Assembly: GCA_031264885.1 (NCBI GenBank)
Contig: JAISDM010000232.1
Span: 1 to 9,006 of the forward strand
Source: Peptococcaceae bacterium
Lineage (GTDB): Bacteria; Bacillota; Peptococcia; DRI-13; UBA5745
DNA length: 9,006 bases
Direction: 5' to 3'
In this document: piece after piece, positions 1-5,776 of the stretch
Layout of the letters: each line of letters begins with the position of its first letter
Numbering within the stretch: the first letter of the stretch is position 1
Program-made: the position numbers and the translations under genes
Notes under the pieces: model-generated
What the model saw: only the letters and a program-made list of their open reading frames with translations
Told to the model about the DNA's origin: nothing
The model's database searches: none

Positions 1-3000
1 GAGTCGGTGGTCTCTGTCAGCGCCAAAACCTTCGCCACGGAAGGCAGCTACGATATGGAGGTAGAGCGGCTGGCGTCCAAGGTCACCGTGGCCAGCCAGA
101 ATAAAATAGGCGCCGCGCCTGTCGCCGCGAAGGCTGTGACCGGCAACAGCGGCGCGATTGAGTGGACCAGCGTCCCGGTGAACGCCAGCGTGTCCACCGG
201 AACCGCCAGTGTAGACCAGATCCAATGGACGTCCAAGTTGGCGGGGGCGTATGGGGATCATGTGAGGATTGAGTTGGTCGATCCGGGCGCTGTCGACAGT
301 AAGTTAGATATTCAGGTAAATACGGAATACTCAAGCGATGTGACTACGATCCGGGTGTCGCTGGCGACCGACGCTGGCGGAACGGTGACGACCACGGTAG
401 ATCAGCTAGTCAGCGCCATTGATTTGGATGAGGCCGCGTCCCAGTATGTATCGGCCCAGGCAGTCACCGGTACATCCGGCGCCGGCGTCGTCGCCACTGC
501 GGGTCCGACTGCGCTGGCGGACGGCGCGGACCGGCAGAATGTACAGATTGAGTATATAATGGGCGGAATAGGGGATGCTTTGGGCATCCGCGACGATCTC
601 AATCCGACGCTTCGCACACTTACGGTACGGCTGGCGTACGACGGTTCTAGCACGGTGCAAGACGTAATAGATCTTGTCAATCGATATGTGAACGGAACCG
701 AGGACGATTATCTTACTGGGGATGACCTTGCGACTAGCGACCCTGCCAGTTTGGGAATGTTGCGGGGTACATTGCTGGGCGCGTCCGGGCAAGGCAGTGT
801 TAACGCCGGTTTCTTACTCGCGGAACCGCCTACTGATTTATCTGCACTCGCCGCCGGGGGATCGGGATTGACACGGGGCATGATTACCACAACTTTTAAA
901 ACTGTCGTGTATGACCCTATCAGCGGACTTCCCACAGTGACGCCATCTGTGAATTTAAACTGGCATATGAAACAAATTGGCGACACGGGCTATACGCTGC
1001 GGATCGTGGGGCAGGAGACCCTCGGCTCCGCTCAGGGCCTGAAGCTGACGCTGGACGAACAGACCAAGGAGATCACCGTCCGTCTGGCGACCAATCCGTC
1101 AGGCGCCGTAGTGTCCACAGTGCAGGATATCATCAGCAAGGTGCGGGCCGACGCGGAGATATCGGCGCTGGTGTATGTGGAGTTGGGGAGTGATTCTGAC
1201 AGCAACATATATGCCGATTACACGATTACGGACTTAAACGGTTCCACAATGGTAACTGAAACCATTAGTGGCACACTTACGCTGCCAACGCCGTTCACGG
1301 CAAGTCTCAGCGGAAGCGATTATAACGCGGCCACGGCGCAGCTGGGCGATATCAACGAGCTGACATGGACGTCCCTGACCGCCGGAACGGCGGGCAACAA
1401 TGTCAGCATTGAGATTCTGGGCGCTAAAGTTTCCGGAACCGCGCAGTCTATGGATTCCGAGGTCATCACCGACGCCAGCGGAAATACGCAGATAAAGATT
1501 TACCTGGAAACAGACGCGGCGGACATCGTCCAAACCAAGCAGAGCGATTTGGCCGCCTATATAGCCGCCGACGACGAGCTGAAAGCCCTGATCCATTTGG
1601 CGACGACGGACGACGGCGCAATCGTGGTTCCCACCGCCGAGACCGCTCTGAAAAACGGCGCCGACGGGTCGAACAGCGGCCTGGATTCCCTCCGGGATCA
1701 GTTCTGGCTCCAAACCGGCGACGTCATCCGGTTCACCATCGCCAAAGCCTCCGATCCCTCCGTCAGCCACGAGTTCATCTATCGGGGAACCGATCTGGAC
1801 GACAAGACCATCGAAGACATCGTGAACGATATCAACGCCCAGAGCAAATCCCTGGGAATGGGCATCCAAGCCATCTATGACGAGAGTTTTAACCGTTTTT
1901 ATCTGCAAGCCAAGGAAACGGGCTATGACAACGGATTCACCATCACGGACAACAGCACCACAGGCGGCATCAATCACCTGAATTTTATCGCCGGCACACG
2001 GACCGAGGCGGGCAAGCAGGTATCGGACAACCGGCTGGGGCTGCTCGTAGACAGCGGAGAAACCAAGCGGGGAGAGAACGCGGTTTTTATCTTTGAAGGC
2101 ACCCGGATCGAGGATCACGGCACAAACAGCGTCACGGTCAACGAGATGGACATCACGCTGAAGGGGGTGGGCTCCACCACGATTACGGTTTCCGCCGACG
2201 TGGACTCCATCGTGGATAAGGTCACGGAGTTTGTGGAGCAGTACAATATCATGGTGACCGCCCTGAACGCGCTGCTGACCGAGAAGCGCATCTCCCCCAG
2301 CAAGTATGAGAAGTACGAGCCCCTGTCCGCCGAAGAGAAAGAAGCAATGTCGGAGGACGAAATCAAGAATTGGGAAACCAGCGGCAAATCCGGCATTCTC
2401 CGGTCGGATCCGATCTTGGAGCGGGCCCTCACCAACGCCCGGGTGGCTATGAGCGCGATGGTTCAAAATTTACCCGGATCTTATGCCACACTGTCGTCCA
2501 TAGGCATCACCACAGCCGCTTATGTGGCGGGCAGCCGGGGAGCGGAATTGACCATCGACGAAGGCAAACTCAGAACGGCCATTTTGGCCGAACCGGAAGG
2601 CGTGGTCCAGCTGCTGTTTAAGACGGCGCCCAAGGTGGAGGATTTGCCGACCGCGGACAGCATCATGGCGCTGAGCGCCGCGGAACGGGCCGCTCAGCTG
2701 ACCTCCCTGGGGCTGGATCCCGAGATGGGAGAATCCGCTTACAGAGCGTATGTGAATCAATATAACGCGAAGAAACGGGATTTGATTTATAACGAAAGCG
2801 GTCTGTATTACCGGATGTCGGATCAGATCGTGACGAGCATCAAGGAGATCGTCCGAACCGCCGGCACGGGCGCCGCCAGCGACGAGGCCATACTGCGCGG
2901 CATCGACCGGAGCATTATGTCGGAATACGTGTCTTTGTACGGCAGCATCAACTTGCTGCGCAAGGAACAGGAGCAATACGACAGCCGGATCACCACACTG

Positions 3001-3135
3001 ACCGAGCTTTTGTTAAAGCGGGAAACCCGTTACTATAATCAGTTTACCCATATGGAGACGATGCTGGCGAACTTAAACGAGCAGTATACCGCCTTGGAGG
3101 GCGCGCTGGAACAGATGAAGGGGCTCACCGGCTAA
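1..3135 (+). CDS. fliD: Flagellar filament capping protein FliD (HAP2), 5'-partial, with expanded surface domains
   Basis: FliD forms the oligomeric cap at the tip of the flagellum and helps exported flagellin fold into the filament. The frame is open at the left edge, so the true start lies outside the window. Seen in order: the end of the FliD N-terminal domain (SYDMEVERLAS, about nt 45-80); an inserted array of about four ~100-residue repeats (nt 211-1680); a return to ordinary FliD core (LQTGDVIRF, about nt 1710-1960); then the FliD C-terminal domain from about nt 2074. That domain carries the family hallmark of an acidic stretch (YEPLSAEEKEAMSEDE), a tryptophan and an SGILRSDP-like motif (nt 2311-2415). 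The last ~60 residues are predicted coiled coil (LRKEQEQYDSRI onward), the part that packs inside the cap and hook. At over 1040 residues it is about twice a typical FliD of 450-500. The fliS-like gene follows 129 nt downstream, the usual order. Family assignment is firm; the role of the inserted domains is unknown. Confidence 0.93.
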   Translation, partial: ESVVSVSAKTFATEGSYDMEVERLASKVTVASQNKIGAAPVAAKAVTGNSGAIEWTSVPVNASVSTGTASVDQIQWTSKLAGAYGDHVRIELVDPGAVDSKLDIQVNTEYSSDVTTIRVSLATDAGGTVTTTVDQLVSAIDLDEAASQYVSAQAVTGTSGAGVVATAGPTALADGADRQNVQIEYIMGGIGDALGIRDDLNPTLRTLTVRLAYDGSSTVQDVIDLVNRYVNGTEDDYLTGDDLATSDPASLGMLRGTLLGASGQGSVNAGFLLAEPPTDLSALAAGGSGLTRGMITTTFKTVVYDPISGLPTVTPSVNLNWHMKQIGDTGYTLRIVGQETLGSAQGLKLTLDEQTKEITVRLATNPSGAVVSTVQDIISKVRADAEISALVYVELGSDSDSNIYADYTITDLNGSTMVTETISGTLTLPTPFTASLSGSDYNAATAQLGDINELTWTSLTAGTAGNNVSIEILGAKVSGTAQSMDSEVITDASGNTQIKIYLETDAADIVQTKQSDLAAYIAADDELKALIHLATTDDGAIVVPTAETALKNGADGSNSGLDSLRDQFWLQTGDVIRFTIAKASDPSVSHEFIYRGTDLDDKTIEDIVNDINAQSKSLGMGIQAIYDESFNRFYLQAKETGYDNGFTITDNSTTGGINHLNFIAGTRTEAGKQVSDNRLGLLVDSGETKRGENAVFIFEGTRIEDHGTNSVTVNEMDITLKGVGSTTITVSADVDSIVDKVTEFVEQYNIMVTALNALLTEKRISPSKYEKYEPLSAEEKEAMSEDEIKNWETSGKSGILRSDPILERALTNARVAMSAMVQNLPGSYATLSSIGITTAAYVAGSRGAELTIDEGKLRTAILAEPEGVVQLLFKTAPKVEDLPTADSIMALSAAERAAQLTSLGLDPEMGESAYRAYVNQYNAKKRDLIYNESGLYYRMSDQIVTSIKEIVRTAGTGAASDEAILRGIDRSIMSEYVSLYGSINLLRKEQEQYDSRITTLTELLLKRETRYYNQFTHMETMLANLNEQYTALEGALEQMKGLTG
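211..1680 (+). other. Four tandem ~100-residue repeat domains inserted in FliD
   Basis: Read from the translation, a recurring pattern fits blocks at about nt 211-540, 541-879, 946-1227 and 1342-1680. It starts with a W-T-S or similar strand followed by AGxxG (QWTSKLAGAYG; TWTSLTAGTAGNN). A strand of type V-x-I-E follows, then a strand of type I-x-V-x-LAT-(D/N), a helix with T-V-x-D-(L/I)-(I/V)-S, then L-V and a closing A-L-x-(D/N)-GAD. Blocks 1, 3 and 4 match best; block 2 is more diverged. The amino-acid pattern is shared but the DNA is not, so the duplication is old. The segment AVTGNSGA with an EWTS motif at nt 136-165 resembles the end and start of a repeat and may be a remnant. The blocks lie between the FliD N-terminal domain and the rest of the core, which in known FliD structures is the exposed head. 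The AGxxGNxVxI pattern recalls repeated domains in phage structural proteins; that link is from memory. Confidence 0.7.
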
Positions 3136-3144
3136 CAGAGCGGC

Positions 3145-3173
3145 GGCGTCCCCGGCGCCGGGCGCCCGGTTTT
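3145..3173 (+). terminator. Weak stem-loop between fliD and fliS
   Basis: GGCGTCC (3145-3151) can pair with GGGCGCC (3160-3166), with one G-T pair, around an 8-base GC-rich loop. A TTTT run lies 3 bases further on (3170-3173). The T run is short, so it may only attenuate or may be a processing site rather than a full terminator. A 13-base direct repeat (GCGTCCCCGGCGC) occurs at 3146-3158 and again at 3187-3199, so other pairings are possible. Confidence 0.3.
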
Positions 3174-3264
3174 AACCCGGAAGCAAGCGTCCCCGGCGCG
3201 GAAGCGAGACGGGCTATGCAAGAGGGGCTAAGTTTGAGAATTTATATGGAAATGGGGTATTAAT

Positions 3265-4065
3265 ATGGCTTTGGGAAATCCTTATGATCAGTACAGACAA
3301 CAACAGATCGCGTCAACTCCTTCGGATAAGATCCTGTTGATGCTTTACGACGGAGCCGTTCGTTTTTGTGAAAAAGCCAAGGTGGCGATTCAGGATAAGG
3401 ACGTCCAGGAAGCCAATAATTTTATCATCAAAGTGGAGCGCATTGTGGAAGAACTCAGGAGCTGCCTGGATATGAGCTATGAGATTTCACATAATTTGTA
3501 TTCGCTGTATGACTATATGTACAACCGGCTGATGGAAGCCAATTTAAAGAAGGATGTGGCCATGCTCGACGAGGTGTCGGGGATGCTTGCGGAGCTTCGC
3601 GAGACTTGGGGCCAGGCGGTTGTGGAAGCGAAGAAGGTCCAGGATGAGTTGAAGACGGAGGACTCGTACCAGACCAGTTCCGCTATGGAGAAGAAGATCA
3701 GCGCCGGCATGAATCAGGGCAATTCCGTGGTCAGTGATATTCAGCAGGAGGCGGAGCCCAGCTTCGGCATCAAGACCCAGGCGGCCAAGAAGGCTGAGAT
3801 GGAAGCGATGATGGCGGAGAAGGTTTCGGCGAATCCCGCGGCGGCGCATATAAATTCGAGTACGATGGCAAGCTACCGCAGCGCGATGATGAAGCCGATC
3901 ACAGCGGAAGACGCGGCGGGGGCCGCCAAATTATCGATCTCCTCCAAGCCGGCGCAGACCCCTCAGCCCGGCGGAGCGGCGGATCCCTCGAAAAAAACGC
4001 CGCCCGGATTTATGAAAAAGGCACAAATGCCCATTTCTCCAGGCAGCGTTAATTTTGAAAGCTGA
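3265..4065 (+). CDS. fliS: Flagellar export chaperone FliS with long C-terminal extension
   Basis: FliS binds the C-terminus of newly made flagellin in the cytoplasm, stops premature polymerisation and hands it to the export gate. Residues 1-125 show the family pattern: an N-terminal PYDQYRQQQI, then STPSDKILLMLYDGAVRF (the FliS signature, about residues 18-35). Four amphipathic helices follow, including LYDYMYNRLMEANLKKD, and the domain ends near WGQAVVEAKK. Ordinary FliS proteins stop there at about 120-135 residues. This one runs to 266 residues with a tail rich in Ala, Met, Lys and Pro that ends in a low-complexity segment (PAQTPQPGGAADPSKKTPPG) and looks largely disordered. The start is the ATG at 3265, preceded by a modest GGGG at 3254-3257. 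It sits behind fliD, the conserved arrangement, and probably shares its transcript. The function of the tail is unknown. Confidence 0.9.
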   Translation: MALGNPYDQYRQQQIASTPSDKILLMLYDGAVRFCEKAKVAIQDKDVQEANNFIIKVERIVEELRSCLDMSYEISHNLYSLYDYMYNRLMEANLKKDVAMLDEVSGMLAELRETWGQAVVEAKKVQDELKTEDSYQTSSAMEKKISAGMNQGNSVVSDIQQEAEPSFGIKTQAAKKAEMEAMMAEKVSANPAAAHINSSTMASYRSAMMKPITAEDAAGAAKLSISSKPAQTPQPGGAADPSKKTPPGFMKKAQMPISPGSVNFES

Positions 4066-4073
4066 CAATCCCT

Positions 4074-4718
4074 TTAGTCCAGGAAGCGGACGACCTCGCT
4101 CAGCGCGCTTCTGGCGCTGACGAACTTGTTAATCGCGTTGTTCTCATCCACATAACCCAAGGCGATGCCAATGGTGATTTTCAGGTGGTCGGGGATCTTC
4201 AATTCTTGCCTAAGTACATCCGGATACAGCACCATAGTGATCGCGGGAATGGAAGCGACGCCGTATTCCCGCGCGGCGAGCATGAGGCTCTGGGAATACG
4301 CGCCGATATCGTACAGCGACCATTCGGACAGAATCTTGTCCATGCAGACAAAGACAGCGCAGGGCGCGTAAAACATGTTTTGGTTCAGCTTGCCGAATTG
4401 ATCGACGGCGTCGCCGCAGTCGCGCTTCATGTCGGGCGCGAGCTGCTTCTGGCGGTCCTTGGCCGCCTGAGACCATTCGGCGGGACGCGGCGTCTCCGGC
4501 GCGGCGGGGGCTTTCTCCTCATACTTTTTCAAATAGGCTTTTTTGACGCGGTCCAACGTACCGCCTGTGGCGACGAATATTTCCCAGGGCTGGGAATTCG
4601 CCCAGGACGGAGTGCGGAGGGCCGCTTCCAATATTGCGTTCAATTTGTCCTTCTCGACAGGAGCGGGAAGGAATGCCCGGGTAGAGTGCCTCGCGTTCAG
4701 CGCCTCAATAACATTCAT
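4074..4718 (-). CDS. Nitroreductase family protein (FMN-dependent oxidoreductase)
   Basis: Cytoplasmic flavoprotein of the nitroreductase superfamily, expected to be a homodimer that binds FMN and reduces nitro, quinone or related substrates with NAD(P)H. The natural substrate cannot be told from the sequence. Seen: RHSTRAF at residues 10-16, the Arg-rich FMN phosphate-binding motif; PSWANSQPW at 37-45, the conserved Ser/Asn-Gln-Pro-Trp region; and a C-terminal GY-x-DENNAINKF followed by RSALSEVVRF, typical of the family tail. The length of 214 residues is normal. The start at 4718 is chosen because GGAGG lies 9 bases upstream (4729-4733); a longer open frame reaches upstream to 4988, but its extra residues are not family-like. 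The gene is convergent with fliS (stops 8 nt apart) and divergent from the toxin-antitoxin operon. Confidence 0.92.
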   Translation of the reverse strand: MNVIEALNARHSTRAFLPAPVEKDKLNAILEAALRTPSWANSQPWEIFVATGGTLDRVKKAYLKKYEEKAPAAPETPRPAEWSQAAKDRQKQLAPDMKRDCGDAVDQFGKLNQNMFYAPCAVFVCMDKILSEWSLYDIGAYSQSLMLAAREYGVASIPAITMVLYPDVLRQELKIPDHLKITIGIALGYVDENNAINKFVSARSALSEVVRFLD

Positions 4719-4739
4719 AGCAAAAAACCTCCATTCATT

Positions 4740-4792
4740 GTATAAAATATTTGTTATACTTATATCATAGACCTTTAAACGAAAAAACACAA
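4740..4792 (-). promoter_or_regulatory. Promoter and operator-like palindrome of the nitroreductase
   Basis: Reading the minus strand, TTGTGT (4787-4792) and TATGAT (4764-4769) are 17 bases apart and make a plausible sigma-A promoter (weak -35, 5/6 match at -10). An inverted repeat GTATAA ... TTATAC with an 8-base spacer (4740-4759) covers the expected start of transcription and lies just upstream of the ribosome binding site. It could be an operator for a local repressor; no regulator gene is in the window. Confidence 0.45.
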
Positions 4793-4797
4793 GAGGG

Positions 4798-4815
4798 CAA
4801 GCACAACCGTGCTTG
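4798..4815. repeat. 7-bp perfect inverted repeat beside the TA promoter
   Basis: CAAGCAC (4798-4804) and GTGCTTG (4809-4815) are perfect inverted copies around AACC. The right arm runs into the -35 box of the antitoxin promoter. No T run follows, so an additional protein-binding site is more likely than a terminator. Confidence 0.4.
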
Positions 4816-4841
4816 ACAATTCGAACTAAGTCTGTTAAACT
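4813..4841 (+). promoter_or_regulatory. Promoter of the toxin-antitoxin operon
   Basis: A perfect TTGACA (-35, 4813-4818) is followed by a 17-base spacer and TAAACT (-10, 4836-4841, 4/6 match). It lies 30 bases upstream of the antitoxin start, which has an AGGAGG site at 4858-4863. This is the clearest sigma-A promoter in the left half of the window. Confidence 0.75.
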
Positions 4842-4847
4842 AAGTTC
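4823..4847. promoter_or_regulatory. Operator-like inverted repeat for antitoxin autoregulation
   Basis: GAACTAAG (4823-4830) and CTAAGTTC (4840-4847) are inverted copies with one mismatch, 9 bases apart. The 8-mer AACTAAGT also occurs as a direct repeat (4824-4831 and 4839-4846). The site covers most of the spacer and the -10 box, so a bound protein would block RNA polymerase. Phd/YefM antitoxins with their toxins typically repress their own promoter at such palindromes; the assignment to this antitoxin is inference. Confidence 0.55.
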
Positions 4848-4871
4848 ATCAATCAGCAGGAGGAATTTGCT

Positions 4872-5111
4872 ATGAAACAAGTCAATATTCACGAAGCCAA
4901 AACGCATCTCTCCGCGCTTGTGGAAGAGGCTGCCGTGGGAGAACCGTTTGTTATCGCCAAATCCGGACGCCCGCTGGTGGTCGTTCATCCATATGTGCCC
5001 GCCGCGCCGCGCCGGCGCACGGGATTCTTGAAAGGCAGCGCGTCTGTTCCCGACGACTTCGACAGTATGGGCAGCCGCGAGATAGCGGATATGTTCGGAG
5101 ACGCGTTATGA
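4872..5111 (+). CDS. Type II antitoxin, Phd/YefM family
   Basis: Small DNA-binding antitoxin of 79 residues, expected to neutralise the PIN toxin encoded next to it and to repress the operon. The N-terminal half fits the Phd/YefM fold: MKQVNIHEAKTHLSALVEEA (residues 1-20), then GEPFVIAKSGRPLVVVHPY, the usual strand-turn-strand. The C-terminal part (FLKGSASVPDDFD) is the unstructured segment that wraps around the toxin in this family. The start has AGGAGG 8 bases upstream. The stop overlaps the toxin start as ATGA (5108-5111), so the two are probably translationally coupled. The partner is of the VapC type, so the pair is a Phd-VapC hybrid, a common combination. Confidence 0.92.
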   Translation: MKQVNIHEAKTHLSALVEEAAVGEPFVIAKSGRPLVVVHPYVPAAPRRRTGFLKGSASVPDDFDSMGSREIADMFGDAL

Positions 5112-5491
5112 GACTGCTGTTGGACACACATATCATTCTCTGGGCGGCGGCGGACGAATTGCCGCCCGCCGCGCGGCAATATATTGACGATCTGTCCAAT
5201 ACGCTGTTATTCAGTCCCGCAAGCCTGTGGGAGGTTGTCATTAAAAATGGGCTTGGCCGTGACGATTTCAATGTGAACCCCGTATTGCTGTACAACGGGC
5301 TGATCGCGTCAGGTTACGAAGAGATGCCTGTTTCGGCGCGGCACGCTTTGTTCGTATCTTCCTTGCCGCCGCTTCACAAAGACCCTTTCGACCGCATTCT
5401 GCTTGCTCAGGCCGCGTCTGAAGGCATCCCCTTTCTGACGGCGGACAAGGCGCTGGCCGCTTATCCCGGTTCAGTGGTTTTTGTCGGATGA
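5108..5491 (+). CDS. Type II toxin, VapC-like PIN-domain ribonuclease
   Basis: A 127-residue PIN-domain protein. VapC toxins are Mg2+-dependent RNases that cut tRNA or rRNA and stop growth when free of antitoxin; the target here cannot be predicted. All acidic residues expected of the active site are present: D6 in LLLDTH, E42 in SLWEV, D95 in HKDPFDRILLAQA (with D92 nearby) and D113 in LTADKAL. The length and the ending (AYPGSVVFVG) are normal, so the toxin looks intact. Its start codon lies within the antitoxin stop (ATGA overlap), so it has no promoter of its own. The stop codon at 5489-5491 falls at the edge of the first of three palindromes that fill the region downstream. Confidence 0.93.
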   Translation: MRLLLDTHIILWAAADELPPAARQYIDDLSNTLLFSPASLWEVVIKNGLGRDDFNVNPVLLYNGLIASGYEEMPVSARHALFVSSLPPLHKDPFDRILLAQAASEGIPFLTADKALAAYPGSVVFVG

Positions 5492-5601
5492 CGGGAGAAT
5501 GCCGTCTCCACGGCGCCGCGAATGACGCGTCACGGGCGGCAGGATGCCGCCCCCTGCACTACCGTGAATAATGCGTCGGTAGGGGCGGCATTCTGCCGCC
5601 C
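5490..5601. repeat. Three related REP-like palindromes in tandem
   Basis: Stem-loops: GACGG ... CCGTC (5490-5506, degenerate), GGGCGGC-AGGAT-GCCGCCC (5534-5552) and GGGCGGC-ATTCT-GCCGCCC (5583-5601). The last two are preceded by related spacers, GAATGACGCGTC from 5520 and GAATAATGCGTC from 5566, giving a repeat unit of about 46 bases. The same palindrome recurs inverted at 7058-7076. No T runs follow. They may stabilise mRNA 3' ends or be transposase substrates of the REP type; no REP transposase gene is in the window. Confidence 0.75.
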
Positions 5602-5602
5602 T

Positions 5603-5720
5603 AGACTGTCCGAAAACGCACCCTAAACATTCCCAACACACAACATATGGGGCAATTCGCTTGGAGTCACACACTATATATGGTGTTAACGATGCGATTT
5701 TTGACGTTTTCGGACAGTCT
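5603..5720. mobile_element. MITE-like element with perfect 16-bp terminal inverted repeats
   Basis: AGACTGTCCGAAAACG (5603-5618) and CGTTTTCGGACAGTCT (5705-5720) are perfect inverted copies bounding 118 bases with no open reading frame. Inside is a smaller near-palindrome around CACTATATATGGTG. Related copies of the right end occur at 7027-7054 and 8858-8897. No clear target-site duplication is seen at the borders. Non-coding size, inverted ends and dispersed partial copies fit a miniature inverted-repeat element; the mobilising enzyme is unknown. Together with the palindromes at 5490-5601 it fills the gene-free stretch before the methyltransferase. Confidence 0.6.
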
Positions 5721-5776
5721 GGCCCGTTTCTGATAAACGCGAATCTCCAATATGAATTGAAGGGGAGAAACTCATA

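Noticed and set aside
211..1680. Diversity-generating retroelement target in FliD
   Set aside because: No reverse transcriptase, template repeat or adenine-biased variable region is visible, and the variable part is not at the C-terminus.
1234..2466. Long minus-strand open frame (410 codons) inside fliD
   Set aside because: It is antisense to conserved FliD sequence, has no ribosome binding site, and its Gly/Val/His/Arg-rich translation is typical of a shadow frame in GC-rich DNA.
4719..4988. N-terminal extension of the nitroreductase to 4988
   Set aside because: The extra residues do not fit the family, they cross the divergent promoter region and the antitoxin start, and a strong ribosome binding site marks the start at 4718.
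5490..5601. Short CRISPR array
   Set aside because: The repeats are only about 17-20 bases, differ from each other, have no unique spacers of constant length and no cas genes nearby. They are palindromic REP-like units.
5534..5601. Rho-independent terminator for the toxin-antitoxin operon
   Set aside because: The hairpins are GC-rich but neither is followed by a T run, so an intrinsic terminator cannot be supported.
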